Shown in pieces: positions 17,902-27,524 of a DNA stretch of 64,000 nucleotides. Under the pieces are notes generated by a model that saw only the letters and a program-made list of their open reading frames with translations, made no database searches and was not told the DNA's origin. The number at the start of each line of letters is the position of its first letter. Positions within the stretch are counted from its first letter, which is position 1. The translations under genes were made by a program, and so were the position numbers. Origin of the DNA: Agrobacterium vaccinii (GTDB taxonomy: Bacteria; Pseudomonadota; Alphaproteobacteria; Rhizobiales; Rhizobiaceae); assembly GCF_021310995.1 (NCBI RefSeq), contig NZ_CP054151.1, forward strand, positions 1,309,001 through 1,373,000, in the 5' to 3' direction.

Positions 17902-18462
17902 CTATAGAGCGCCGTTTGCTAGGATGTCCTCGGCCTCGTCGGTTCCCATCCTGTAAACGCGGCTGGCGATTTCGAAACTGTAGCCATTGCGTGCGAAAGC
18001 GGAAATTTCCTTGTTCATCCGCTTCTGGTCTGCCTCTTCCCGTCGGAACGGGCCGAAGCGGCGTTTGCGCGCCATGATCACAGCAGAATAGAGATCGTCC
18101 GTCTCGCTCAGCGCCTGCTCGGTAATGTCTTTGGCCACGCCCTTGATCGTCAGCTTCTGCGCAATCGCCCTGCGGGATTTGCCCCCGCGAATAGCGGAGC
18201 GGGTGGCGCTTTCGGCATAGGCCACGTCGTCGAGCGCCTTGATATCGTAGGCGAACTTCACCGCAGCATGGGCCAGAGCCTCGATCTGCTCAGGGCTGAT
18301 GCCTTCGAACTTTTGCTTGGCCTTGCGCGTGATGGCGTCAAAAAGCTGCCGCTCGGTCATCATGCGCCGCTCCAGCCGGTAGATGGTGGAGTTGCGGACC
18401 CAAGTCAGCATTCTGGCTGTCGGCACCGTCGATGGCGCTTCCGCTTCTTCCGTCACCAGCAC
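17902..18462 (-). CDS. recX: RecA-modulating protein RecX
   Basis: A 186-residue, highly charged helical protein of the RecX/OraA family. RecX binds RecA filaments and limits recombinase and SOS co-protease activity. The three-helix repeat pattern is visible: YRLERRMMTERQLFDAITRKAK, DDVAYAESATRSAIRGGKSRRAIAQKLTIKGV, and the final NGYSFEIASRVYRMGTDEAEDIL. The start is GTG 18462 behind AAGGAG. As is common in Rhizobiales it lies apart from recA, which is not in the window. The stop is four bases from the convergent cytochrome gene, leaving no room for a terminator. Confidence 0.88.
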   Translation of the reverse strand: MLVTEEAEAPSTVPTARMLTWVRNSTIYRLERRMMTERQLFDAITRKAKQKFEGISPEQIEALAHAAVKFAYDIKALDDVAYAESATRSAIRGGKSRRAIAQKLTIKGVAKDITEQALSETDDLYSAVIMARKRRFGPFRREEADQKRMNKEISAFARNGYSFEIASRVYRMGTDEAEDILANGAL

Positions 18463-18542
18463 TCGATCTCCTTACGTCTTGGTTTCCTCAGGTGGTGTCT
18501 AACGCAAAACGGCCGGGGCGTTAAAGTCCAAACGACGAAGTC

Positions 18543-19775
18543 TCAAGGAGAAGCCGGTTGTGGCAGCGCAAATACGTTGACGGGCGTATCGAGACCGCGA
18601 AGCGTCTGGGCACCGATGCTCTCGAAATTTCGGATATTGCCAGCCATTTCCACGAAGGTTTCCGACATCAAGACAGGCCGCTTGATGGTCTTGGTCAGAC
18701 TTTCCAATCGTGATGCGATGTTGACGGCAGGGCCGATGACGGTGAAATCCAGACGGCTTTTCGAGCCGATGTTGCCGTACATGACATCACCGATGTGAAC
18801 GCCAATGCCGTAGCCCAGAGGCTCGTGACCTCTGGCGATATTGGCAGTATTCAACGCCTCCAGATGCACTTGCGCTTCTTCGATAGCAGTGATCAGGTTC
18901 GAACATGCGTCGGGATCACTGAGCGGGAAAATCGCTAGCAGACCGTCGCCCATGAATTTCAGGATTTCGCCGCCGAACTTTTCGATGGGGTCGGACATGG
19001 CGTCGAAATAGGCGTTCAGCAGCTCGATCACGTCGTCGCGCGGCCATAGATCCGAGATGTGGGTGAAATCCCGCAGGTCGCAAATGAGAATGGCGGCGCC
19101 GACCGTCGTGCCGCTGCCGCGCGTGGTTGCGCCATCCAGAATGGCCTGGCTGGCATGCGGACCGACATAGGTTTCAAGAAGGGTGCGGGCGATCCGGTTC
19201 TTGAGCCGAATTTCCGAAACCAGCGAAATCGCTGGAACCAGCGTCCGCAAAAGCTCGATCTCGGCATCGTTAAATCCGCCGGGACGGTCGCTGGAAAAGG
19301 TCAGGACATGGCGCTTGCCGAGTGTGTGTTGCAGTGGCCACGCGCAATATTCGGTCAAGCCTTCCGCGCGCAGATCGGAGTAGATGCTGGATTCGCCCGG
19401 CTGCGGCGGCACATCCAGCCGGTATCGGATTTCTGCTGCCCCGGCGTGGATTTCGTAAATCGGGCTGTTGCGATACTCGGCGGTATTTTCCATGCCGTAG
19501 GCATAGGTTCTGAATTCAGCCTCGTTCAGGCCACGAGACCACAACATACGCGCGCCGCGCCACTGCGGGTGCTCGACCATGAAGCTTATGGAACCCCGCG
19601 CTACGGAGATGCCGGCATGATTCAAGCGCTGGCAAAGTTCGACGAAGATATTGTCGATGAACCGCTGCTCGCTGGTTTCCAGTATCAGCCAGTTGAGGAT
19701 GTCATGGCGCCGGGATGGCCAAAGATTTTTCGCATCGGGAATAGTGGACAGGTCAGCGGAATGTGCTTCTGCCAT
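18543..19775 (-). CDS. Class III adenylate cyclase
   Basis: A 410-residue soluble cyclase. The C-terminal catalytic domain (about 222-405) has the metal aspartates in CDLRDFT (D233) and FMGDG (D277), the base-recognising lysine and aspartate of an adenylate rather than guanylate cyclase (K273 and D343 in LDFTVIG), and the transition-state pair N352 and R356 in NIASRLE. The N-terminal 200 residues are a cytoplasmic sensor-like region without membrane segments, similar to those in many rhizobial cyclases. It produces cAMP from ATP. Rhizobia have many such enzymes, and the signal sensed is unknown. It is transcribed away from the XRE gene region and appears monocistronic. Confidence 0.9.
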   Translation of the reverse strand: MAEAHSADLSTIPDAKNLWPSRRHDILNWLILETSEQRFIDNIFVELCQRLNHAGISVARGSISFMVEHPQWRGARMLWSRGLNEAEFRTYAYGMENTAEYRNSPIYEIHAGAAEIRYRLDVPPQPGESSIYSDLRAEGLTEYCAWPLQHTLGKRHVLTFSSDRPGGFNDAEIELLRTLVPAISLVSEIRLKNRIARTLLETYVGPHASQAILDGATTRGSGTTVGAAILICDLRDFTHISDLWPRDDVIELLNAYFDAMSDPIEKFGGEILKFMGDGLLAIFPLSDPDACSNLITAIEEAQVHLEALNTANIARGHEPLGYGIGVHIGDVMYGNIGSKSRLDFTVIGPAVNIASRLESLTKTIKRPVLMSETFVEMAGNIRNFESIGAQTLRGLDTPVNVFALPQPASP

Positions 19776-19963
19776 TGTGATCTCACAGTCAGGTCTCGAA
19801 AATGAATGCGCCCTGCATGTGGTATGGGGAAATGCGGATTATAAGAGGCGTGGTGAAATCGCCGAACGATTTGATGGATTTCTCGCCCGCTCTGTACGGA
19901 GCAATAAAACTCCGGCGCGACGGGCGAGGCATGACCCTCCGATGGGAGAGCGAAAAAAGCCGC

Positions 19964-20194
19964 TTAGACGACGGTCGAAAGCGGGATTTGCAGAGCAGCA
20001 GCAACGCGCTGGATGTGGGACGGATTGATATCGGACCCATCCTCGAGTGCGCTGATTTCGTGCGCGGTCAGACCGCAGGTGATGGCCAATTGTTCAACCG
20101 TGTAGCCACAGGTGCTTCTCGCAGCCGCGATCTTCGACGCAAATGGCGCATGGGTTTCATTGCTGGAATAAGGCTCGGAAACAGATATTGTCAT
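19964..20194 (-). CDS. Small XRE-family transcriptional regulator
   Basis: A 76-residue protein that is little more than a helix-turn-helix: FASKIAAARSTCGYTVEQLAITCGLTAHEISALEDG, followed by the closing helix HIQRVAAALQIPLSTV. The start is the ATG at 20194, six bases after AGGGAG, although the frame is open to 20251. Single-domain XRE proteins act as dimeric repressors. It has no partner toxin or phage genes nearby. The cyclase gene lies about 190 bases downstream in the same orientation, but that spacing makes cotranscription uncertain. Confidence 0.78.
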   Translation of the reverse strand: MTISVSEPYSSNETHAPFASKIAAARSTCGYTVEQLAITCGLTAHEISALEDGSDINPSHIQRVAAALQIPLSTVV

Positions 20195-20353
20195 TATAAT
20201 CTCCCTAGAATGGACATTGAATGGAACCGGGGTCCATGGAGCTACCGGCATTTAATGCGACAGCGCTGCGTAAGGAGAGGCTATGCTGCAGCGCAAAACG
20301 GAAAATACCCATCTTTCCCCCGTGAGCAACAGTTAAATTTTCGTAAGGATTTT

Positions 20354-20383
20354 ACGGCTTGCCGGGAGTATGGAGCAAGCCGT
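20354..20383 (-). terminator. Hairpin after the AGE-family gene
   Basis: Arms ACGGCTTGC (20354-20362) and GCAAGCCGT (20375-20383) form a perfect nine-pair stem 19 bases after the epimerase stop codon. A T-poor tail makes it a moderate candidate. Confidence 0.5.
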
Positions 20384-20401
20384 TGAATTTCCTTGAACAA
20401 G

Positions 20402-21595
20402 TTACATCAAATCCTGCTTCAAAACCTCGTCCAGCTCATAGATCGCGCAGACGATGTGGTAGAAGGTGCTGGCCGGTGCCGGTTCATCGATCATCGGCGC
20501 GTCATGCGGCCATTTATCGAACCATAGGCCGGAGACCGGCGTATCCAGAAATGGCTGCAATGCTCCCACCGCTCGCAGCGCCGATGACAGATAGCGGTGG
20601 CGCTCTTCACCATGTGTGGCGGCTGCCAGCCGTACGGCGCCCTTCAGCCATTCGGTTTGTGGCCAGAGGCGTGCAAGCGGATCATGGACGGTAAAATCGT
20701 CGTACAGGCTCATCATCGCCACCTTGCGACGCGGGCAGATGCCGTATTTTTCGCCGATATCGAACATGCGTTTGGCCTTCGATAAGGCAGAGCTATCGCC
20801 GCGCATGTTTCCCCAGCGCGTCAGCAGCCAAGCCCATTCGAACTGGTGACCCGGCTCCATGATGCGGCCTTTTTCGCCCGGCATCGGATTCCAGTCCCGG
20901 TCGAAGAACTCCCGCAAACCGCCGGATTGCGCATCGATGAATTTGTCCATGGCAAGGTGCGCGACGTCATCTGCCAGCTCACGCCAAGGTCCCTCGGGGT
21001 CCACCTTTTCCCATGCCAGCATCGCCTCGAAGAAATGCATGTGCGGATTGGAGCACAGCGGATCAACCGGTGGATTGGCTTCCTCGAAGCCTGTGACAGG
21101 GTGCGCGTAGTCCCGCCGCAAGACGTCGAGAATGCCTTGCGCGCGCTCCAGCATTTCGGCTTTGCGCTCTGGAAACACTCTGGCGGTCTCGGCGGCTGCA
21201 AACAGCGCGAAGGCCTGATTATAGAAATCGAATGTCGGGTCGATCAACTTGCCAGAGGAGTCTGCGAGGTTGCCGTAGAGGCCGTTTTCCAGCCGGAACA
21301 CTTTGTCGAACCAGTGCAGACCATGATCAACGGCCTTTTTCCATTCGCCGTTCCAGCCCTTTTGCCCGGCAGCGGCATAGCAATAGGCCTGTCGCGGCTG
21401 AACGCGGGAACGGCGGTTGTCGCCGAGCATCGGCTTTGCGTTCTGGTCGATGCGCTCGTAAAAACCGCCATCGGGCTTTCCGGCGCCGACTTTCCACCAC
21501 ATGGGCAGGGCGTCCTCATCGAGCCAGCGCCTTAGTCTCTTGGCTTCGTCTGAAAGTTGGCTGGTTACGCTCATCACTTGATCTGCCATTTCCAT
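20402..21595 (-). CDS. AGE-family sugar epimerase/isomerase
   Basis: A 397-residue (alpha/alpha)6-barrel protein of the N-acylglucosamine 2-epimerase family. Typical elements are GGFYERID near the N-terminus, RQAYCYAAAGQKGW, NPHMHFFEAMLAW, the catalytic-histidine loops EPGHQFEWAWLLTRWG and the C-terminal ASTFYHIVCAIYEL. Members interconvert mannose with fructose or glucose, or epimerise cellobiose or N-acylglucosamine. The AGE fold alone does not decide the substrate. It is divergent from the cellulose gene bcsN, so an intergenic region of about 150 bases carries both promoters. A link to cellulose breakdown products is tempting but is inference. The start is ATG 21595, with ATG 21589 or 21574 also possible. 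Confidence 0.85.
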   Translation of the reverse strand: MEMADQVMSVTSQLSDEAKRLRRWLDEDALPMWWKVGAGKPDGGFYERIDQNAKPMLGDNRRSRVQPRQAYCYAAAGQKGWNGEWKKAVDHGLHWFDKVFRLENGLYGNLADSSGKLIDPTFDFYNQAFALFAAAETARVFPERKAEMLERAQGILDVLRRDYAHPVTGFEEANPPVDPLCSNPHMHFFEAMLAWEKVDPEGPWRELADDVAHLAMDKFIDAQSGGLREFFDRDWNPMPGEKGRIMEPGHQFEWAWLLTRWGNMRGDSSALSKAKRMFDIGEKYGICPRRKVAMMSLYDDFTVHDPLARLWPQTEWLKGAVRLAAATHGEERHRYLSSALRAVGALQPFLDTPVSGLWFDKWPHDAPMIDEPAPASTFYHIVCAIYELDEVLKQDLM

Positions 21596-21754
21596 TCCAT
21601 TTCGACATGCGTTTTAAAGCGGCTTCGCGTGCCTCCCACAACCCCAATTCCTGTCTTGCGGCAAAGTTCCATGGCCAAGCCACCTATCGCGCTGCCAAAA
21701 CGACAACATACGACCAAGTTTTCATATTGCTAAATCGCGGTGCTCACGTATTTC

Positions 21755-22813
21755 ATGAACATGGTTTGGTCATCTCTGATTCGTTGTGCGCGCGACCTTG
21801 CCGGCATGCTGAATGCGGCGGGCGCGGCGGTGGGAAAGCCCGCTGCCTGTGTTCTATTGCCTGGCATTGCACTGGCGCTGACCAGCTGCAACAATCCCGG
21901 CGGCATCCGCGCATCCGGCGCGCCCAAAATGCTGCCACCGGAAGAAGCGCTGATTTTTCCGCCTCCCGGTGGGCCGGAGATTATCAACGTCATCAGCCGC
22001 ACCTTCTCCAATGCCGTGCAGCAAGAGGTCATCCTGCGCTCGGACGCGAGAACGCCGGGACAGAACTATTTCAAGATCGAACTGTTCGGCCCGCAGCGTG
22101 CGGAAGATACCGGCAAGGATGGTCTGGCGAGCAGCAGCCTGCGCGCCTCTTCCATCTCGCGTGAGATACGCTCGGCCTTTCCCGGTGCGCAACTGGCAAC
22201 ATCAGCGGAATATCTGCAAAACGCATATGGTGCCTTTTCCTACGCCTCCGGTCACGGCGCGGGTGACGATTCCTGCATTTACGCCTGGCAGCGCATCCGC
22301 TCGCCGGAAGATATGCGACAGGGCTTTAAAAATCTCGGGCGTATCAACGTCACGCTCAGGCTTTGCCAGTCGGGTGTAACGACACGCGACCTGCTGGCGG
22401 TGATGTACAATTACACGATTACCGGCAGCTACGATTCCGAAGGGTGGAACCCCTACGGCACGGCGCAGAAACCGCCGGAAGGCATGGGGCGCTCCGGCAA
22501 TCCGATCTATCCGGTCACTGCAACGGAAGTCCCGATGCAGCCGGGCTCGCAGACACCAAGCCGTCCGCCCGCACAGGCCGCTCCATCAGTCGTGCGCCGC
22601 GTCGTCGTTCAGCCCGCACCTCAGCCGCAACTGCAGCCCATCGTATCACCTGCTCCAGCGCGGGTGGTGATACCGTCGCCAACGGGGGCAGCGCCTGCAT
22701 CCACCCGTCCCGCAGATGTGCCCGCACCGGCCAGTCGTGCGGAAACGAGACGTGTGGTCATTCCTTCTCCCGACTGCGTGTCGTCTGGAGAAGGTTCGCA
22801 AAGATGCAATTAA
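21755..22813 (+). CDS. bcsN: Cellulose biosynthesis lipoprotein BcsN
   Basis: A protein of about 352 residues that precedes celA. It has a hydrophobic segment ending in the lipobox LTSC, so it is probably a lipoprotein. The conserved middle (EEALIFPPPGGPEIINVISR, SAFPGAQLATSAEYLQNAYGAFSYA, CIYAWQRI, LRLCQSGVTTRDLLAVMYNY) matches the BcsN family found upstream of rhizobial cellulose synthase genes. The last hundred residues are proline-rich and low complexity and contain the heptad VVIPSP three times. The start is uncertain: GTG 21740, ATG 21755 or ATG 21806 are all without a clear ribosome binding site, and the last gives the most normal lipoprotein signal. Its role in cellulose export is not established. 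Confidence 0.8.
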   Translation: MNMVWSSLIRCARDLAGMLNAAGAAVGKPAACVLLPGIALALTSCNNPGGIRASGAPKMLPPEEALIFPPPGGPEIINVISRTFSNAVQQEVILRSDARTPGQNYFKIELFGPQRAEDTGKDGLASSSLRASSISREIRSAFPGAQLATSAEYLQNAYGAFSYASGHGAGDDSCIYAWQRIRSPEDMRQGFKNLGRINVTLRLCQSGVTTRDLLAVMYNYTITGSYDSEGWNPYGTAQKPPEGMGRSGNPIYPVTATEVPMQPGSQTPSRPPAQAAPSVVRRVVVQPAPQPQLQPIVSPAPARVVIPSPTGAAPASTRPADVPAPASRAETRRVVIPSPDCVSSGEGSQRCN

Positions 22814-22920
22814 CCAATTTAGTATTGTCTTGGGTATAAGGCATCATCCCGTGGCATCGTCGCAAGGCGGTGAGTCGGGAATCGAGGCATGTAGCCTCAG
22901 AGCGAAACAAGGGTTTGCAG

Positions 22921-25116
22921 ATGAGCAAGGCCATCTCCGTCATCATCTGGATGATCGTGTCGATTTGCGTTCTGGTCATCATAACGCTGCCGGTCAGTTT
23001 GCAGACCCACCTCATCGCCACGGCAATCTCGCTGGTCCTGCTCGCCACAATCAAATCCCTCAACGGCAAGGGCGCGTGGCGTTTGATCGGCCTTGGCTTC
23101 GGCACGGCCATCGTGCTGCGCTATGTCTACTGGCGAACCACAAGCACACTTCCTCCCATCAACCAGCCGGAAAACTTCATTCCTGGTTTTCTGTTGTATC
23201 TGGCGGAGATGTACAGCGTGCTGATGCTGGCGCTCAGCCTTGTCATCGTGTCCATGCCGTTGCCGTCCCGCAAGACCCGGCCCGGTTCGCCGGGCTATGT
23301 GCCCACGGTCGATATCTTCGTTCCGACCTATAATGAAGACGCTATTCTGCTGGCCAACACGTTGGCGGCGGCAAAAAACATCGATTATCCCGCCGACAAA
23401 TTCACCGTCTGGCTGCTGGATGATGGCGGGACCGTACAGAAGCGAAACGGTCCCAGTGTTCCAGATTCGCAGGCCGCAGCGCGCCGTCATGAAGAACTGA
23501 AAACGCTGTGCGACGACCTCGGCGTCAACTACCTCACACGCGAGCGCAATGTTCACGCCAAGGCCGGTAACCTCAACAACGGTCTAGAGCACTCCACCGG
23601 TGAGCTGGTCGTGGTGTTCGATGCCGACCACGCGCCCGCGCGCGATTTTCTTCTGGAAACCGTCGGCTATTTCGAAGAGGACGAGCGACTGTTCCTTGTC
23701 CAGACCCCGCACTTCTTCCTCAACCCCGATCCCATCGAGCGCAATCTGCGTACCTTCGAGACGATGCCGAGCGAAAACGAGATGTTCTACGGCATCATCC
23801 AGCGCGGCCTCGACAAATGGAACGGTGCCTTTTTCTGTGGCTCCGCGGCTGTTTTGCGGCGTGAAGCGCTGAAGGAAACCGAGGGTTTCAGCGGTGTCAG
23901 CATTACCGAAGATTGCGAAACGGCGCTGGCGCTGCATTCGCGCGGCTGGAACAGTCTTTATGTCGACAAGCCGCTGATTGCCGGGTTGCAGCCCGCAACC
24001 TTCACCAGCTTCATCGGCCAGCGCAGTCGCTGGGCGCAGGGCATGATGCAGATTCTGATCTTCCGCCAGCCGCTGTTTCGTCGCGGATTGTCGTTCACGC
24101 AACGCCTTTGCTACATGTCATCGACGCTATTCTGGCTGTTTCCCTTTCCGCGCACGATCTTTCTTTTCGCGCCGCTGTTCTATCTGTTTTTCGACCTCCA
24201 GATTTTCGTCGCCTCTGGCGGTGAGTTTCTGGCCTACACCGCTGCATACATGCTTGTGAACCTCATGATGCAGAACTTTCTCTATGGCAGTTTCCGCTGG
24301 CCGTGGATTTCCGAACTGTACGAATATGTGCAGACGGTCCATCTGCTGCCCGCCGTCGTGTCGGTCATCTTCAATCCGTCGAAGCCGACGTTCAAGGTCA
24401 CGGCCAAGGACGAGTCGATCAGCGAGGCGCGGCTGTCCGAAATCAGCAGGCCGTTTTTCGTCATCTTCGCTGTGCTGATCATCGCCATGATTTTCGCCGT
24501 CTACCGCATCTATGCCGAGCCCTACAAGGCGGACGTCACGCTTGTGGTGGGCGGCTGGAACCTGCTCAACATCATCTTTGCGGGTTGTGCTCTTGGCGTG
24601 GTCTCCGAGCGTGGAGAGAAGTCGGCGTCCCGCCGCGTTACCGTCAAGCGTCGGTGCGAATTGCAGATCGGCGATAGTGATCTCTGGCTGCCCGCCACCG
24701 TCGAGAACGTGTCGGTCAACGGAATGCTGATCCATATTTTCGAGCAGGGTCTGTCGCCTGTCGAGCAGGGAACGACGGCGACCATTCGCGTCAAGCCGCA
24801 CAGCGAAGGTGTGCCGGAAACCATGCCGATCAACATCGTGCGTTCCGTTCGCCAGGATGGGTTTACCTCCGTGGGTAGCACGTTCTCGCCGCAAAAGGCG
24901 GTCGATCACCGCCTGATCGCCGATCTGATATTCGCCAATTCGGACCAGTGGAGCGAATTGCAGCGCAGCCGTCGCAAAAACCCCGGCCTTATCAAGGGCA
25001 CTGCGACGTTCCTTGCCATTGCCGTCTACCAGACGCAGCGCGGTCTGTTTTACTTCTTCCGGTCCTTGAAGCCGCAACGGAAGGTCAAACCGGTGCTGGG
25101 AAGGGCGAAATCATGA
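22921..25116 (+). CDS. celA: Cellulose synthase catalytic subunit with PilZ domain
   Basis: A 731-residue inner membrane processive GT2 enzyme polymerising UDP-glucose into beta-1,4-glucan. Four hydrophobic N-terminal segments precede the catalytic domain with DDG (167-169), DAD (234-236), the general base motif TED (329-331) and QRSRW (367-371), followed by four more membrane helices. A PilZ domain starts near 565. Its NxSxxG motif is intact (N596, S598, G601), but the preceding RxxxR appears as K567-x3-R571. ATG 22921 has AAGGG seven bases upstream, and the longer frame from 22870 is rejected. It overlaps celB by ATGA. c-di-GMP activation is known for this family. Confidence 0.95.
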   Translation: MSKAISVIIWMIVSICVLVIITLPVSLQTHLIATAISLVLLATIKSLNGKGAWRLIGLGFGTAIVLRYVYWRTTSTLPPINQPENFIPGFLLYLAEMYSVLMLALSLVIVSMPLPSRKTRPGSPGYVPTVDIFVPTYNEDAILLANTLAAAKNIDYPADKFTVWLLDDGGTVQKRNGPSVPDSQAAARRHEELKTLCDDLGVNYLTRERNVHAKAGNLNNGLEHSTGELVVVFDADHAPARDFLLETVGYFEEDERLFLVQTPHFFLNPDPIERNLRTFETMPSENEMFYGIIQRGLDKWNGAFFCGSAAVLRREALKETEGFSGVSITEDCETALALHSRGWNSLYVDKPLIAGLQPATFTSFIGQRSRWAQGMMQILIFRQPLFRRGLSFTQRLCYMSSTLFWLFPFPRTIFLFAPLFYLFFDLQIFVASGGEFLAYTAAYMLVNLMMQNFLYGSFRWPWISELYEYVQTVHLLPAVVSVIFNPSKPTFKVTAKDESISEARLSEISRPFFVIFAVLIIAMIFAVYRIYAEPYKADVTLVVGGWNLLNIIFAGCALGVVSERGEKSASRRVTVKRRCELQIGDSDLWLPATVENVSVNGMLIHIFEQGLSPVEQGTTATIRVKPHSEGVPETMPINIVRSVRQDGFTSVGSTFSPQKAVDHRLIADLIFANSDQWSELQRSRRKNPGLIKGTATFLAIAVYQTQRGLFYFFRSLKPQRKVKPVLGRAKS

Positions 25117-27524
25117 TGAAGCCCTCGCTTCTCGTCGCGGTGCTTCTGACCTCCATCTCAAGCATTGCCCTGGCGCAGACCACACCCTTCGACATGTCGC
25201 CGGAAAAACCGGCTTCGCCACTGCCTGCCGTCCGCCCGGCACCGGTTGCGCCCCAAGCCTCGCCGCCGACAACGCCTGTCCCGCAAGCGCCCGCCGCTGC
25301 CCCACGGCCTGCCACGGGCATGACCATGCCGACGGTTGCGCCTACGAAACCAGTTGCGCTTCCTGTCGCAAACAACCAAGACGACCGTCGTCGCTATATT
25401 CTCCCCTTTGCCGAGATGGGTCTTTCAGGCGAAATCGACCAGCGCCAGTGGACGCTCTATCTGACGCCGGAACAGGCGAAATCGGCGACGTCCGTGAACA
25501 TCGGCTATCAGAACGCCATTGTCGTGGCGCCTGAAAGTTCGAACCTTGAAGTCTCCGTCAATAACGTCGCGCTGGACCGGAAGAGCATCTCCTCCCCTGA
25601 TGCGGATGGCGCTGTTTCTATGGCGATACCGGCTGGTGCGCTTCAGGCGGGTGCCAACACGATTTCGCTCGGCGTCCAGCAACGGCATCGCACCGACTGC
25701 ACGGTGCAATCGACCTATGATCTTTGGACCGATGTCAGTCCGGCCAGCACCTATCTCGCCTTCGATGCCGATGTCGCCAACCGTTTTGATTCCATCGATG
25801 ACATTCAGGCCACGGGTGCCGATGCGGCGGGTTTGACCACCATCAACATCGTAGCGCCCGGCCTTGCCAACCCTGTCGCGGCACAGCCGTTGCTGAAGCT
25901 GGCACAGGCGCTTGCCCTGCGCACGCAGATGCCCAACCAGCAGATCACTTTCGACACGAAGCTACCGACCGAGCGCAAGCCGGGCACCCTCACGGTTCTG
26001 GTCGGTACCTCGCGTGAGATTGCCGCCACCACCCAATCCGTTCCGCCCGAGGCGCTGGCAGGTCCCTATGCCGGGTTCGAGAACGACATCGTCAAAGGCG
26101 TGTCGGCGTTGATCGTCAGCGGACCGACGCCGCAGACCCTGCAACTTGCCATCGATACGCTCTCGACCTCCGTCGAGCGTCCGTCCGGTTCGTCGCGCGC
26201 GTCGCTTTCCACCAGAGCCTGGCACACGCCGGATGCGCCGTTGGTCATGTCCGACCGACGCCTTGCGCTATCCACTCTGGGCGTAAAAAGCAGCGAGTTT
26301 TCCGGCAGGCGGTTCAGAACCGATTTCACCATCGGCACGCCTGCGGATTTCTATGCATCTGCCTATGGAGAGGCTCAGTTGCTTCTCGATGCTGCCTATT
26401 CCAACGAGGTTCTGCCCGGCAGCCACATCGACGTCTACGTCAATGGCAACATTGCCTCTACCGTGCCGATCTCGAACCGGGGTGGCGGCATTTTCCGGCA
26501 TTTGCCCATCAAGGTCACGATGCGCCACTTCGTTCCCGGGGTGAACACCATCTCCATCGAGGCCATTCTGGTGACCGATGCGGATGCGGCGTGCCTTCCG
26601 GGTGCACCGGCGGCGCAGACACCGCGCTTTGCGCTGTTCGATACGACGGAAGTGCACATTCCGAATTTCGCGATGATCGGTCGCGCTCCGGATCTGGCGG
26701 CAACGAATGGTGTGGGACAGCCTTACCGTGCCAGCGCCGAGCCTGTGGCCGTCTGGCTGGAGCGGGTGGATACCGACACCATGTCTGCTGCTGCCACCTT
26801 GCTCAGCCGACTGGCGCTTGCGGGTGGGCACCCGGTCGCAATCGAACTGGTTGCTACGCCCGCATCGGTCGGCGAGAGAAACGCGCTGTTCTTCGGTACG
26901 CTTGGCCAGATGCCGCAGGCGCTGGTCAGCCAGCTTGATCTCGCACCCGCCAGTCAGGTTGCGTGGAAGGAAACGGATAGTGCCGGGCGTCCGGCCCAGA
27001 CGGACCAGCTTTTCGATGACTGGCGACAACGGGTGGATGGTGGTCTCTGGCAGGGGCAGGTTTCTTCGCTAGAAGAGTGGATGAAGCGCAACTTCGACAT
27101 CAGTTCGGATACGCTGCGCTTCCTGCCCGGCGCCGAAGAAATCTACTCGCCGCCGGCCAATGTCACATTCATGCTGGCGCAGGGCATGAGCCCGGGTGGC
27201 GAAGGCGTCTGGACCATGGCAACGGCACCCACCGCCGCTGACTTGCGCACCGGCATGGCCGCCATGGCCGAGCAGAAGCGTTGGAGTATGCTCACCGGAC
27301 GCGTTGCCACCTATGACGCGACCGCCGATAAGGTCGAAACCATTGCCGCAGAACAGCCAAGCTTCATCGTGACCCGCGACTTCAGCTTCTGGAACTGGCG
27401 TCTGATTGCGGCCAATTGGCTGTCGACCAACACCTTGTCCTACTCTCTCGTCTTCATCGGGTTTCTAACACTTCTGGGATGCGTCACATTCCTGATGCTG
27501 CGCGGCATGGGGCGGGACAAATGA
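25113..27524 (+). CDS. celB: Cellulose synthase periplasmic subunit BcsB
   Basis: An 803-residue periplasmic partner of CelA. It has a Sec signal peptide (residues 1-21, ending IALAQ), a proline/alanine-rich linker to about residue 85, two carbohydrate-binding and ferredoxin-like repeats of the BcsB fold, and a C-terminal membrane anchor (LVFIGFLTLLGCVTFLML) that packs on CelA. The segment WTLYLTPEQAKSATSVNIGYQNAI and GSHIDVYVNGNIASTVPI are typical. It guides the nascent glucan through the periplasm. The start codon is ATG 25113, overlapping the celA stop as ATGA, with AAGGGC upstream, so translation is coupled. It also overlaps celC by four bases at its end. Confidence 0.93.
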   Translation: MMKPSLLVAVLLTSISSIALAQTTPFDMSPEKPASPLPAVRPAPVAPQASPPTTPVPQAPAAAPRPATGMTMPTVAPTKPVALPVANNQDDRRRYILPFAEMGLSGEIDQRQWTLYLTPEQAKSATSVNIGYQNAIVVAPESSNLEVSVNNVALDRKSISSPDADGAVSMAIPAGALQAGANTISLGVQQRHRTDCTVQSTYDLWTDVSPASTYLAFDADVANRFDSIDDIQATGADAAGLTTINIVAPGLANPVAAQPLLKLAQALALRTQMPNQQITFDTKLPTERKPGTLTVLVGTSREIAATTQSVPPEALAGPYAGFENDIVKGVSALIVSGPTPQTLQLAIDTLSTSVERPSGSSRASLSTRAWHTPDAPLVMSDRRLALSTLGVKSSEFSGRRFRTDFTIGTPADFYASAYGEAQLLLDAAYSNEVLPGSHIDVYVNGNIASTVPISNRGGGIFRHLPIKVTMRHFVPGVNTISIEAILVTDADAACLPGAPAAQTPRFALFDTTEVHIPNFAMIGRAPDLAATNGVGQPYRASAEPVAVWLERVDTDTMSAAATLLSRLALAGGHPVAIELVATPASVGERNALFFGTLGQMPQALVSQLDLAPASQVAWKETDSAGRPAQTDQLFDDWRQRVDGGLWQGQVSSLEEWMKRNFDISSDTLRFLPGAEEIYSPPANVTFMLAQGMSPGGEGVWTMATAPTAADLRTGMAAMAEQKRWSMLTGRVATYDATADKVETIAAEQPSFIVTRDFSFWNWRLIAANWLSTNTLSYSLVFIGFLTLLGCVTFLMLRGMGRDK

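Noticed and set aside
19802..20386. A 194-codon plus-strand frame over the XRE gene
   Set aside because: The XRE gene has a proper ribosome binding site and HTH on the minus strand. The plus-strand translation has no domain or start signal.
24127..25077. A 316-codon open frame on the minus strand
   Set aside because: Antisense to the celA PilZ and membrane region.
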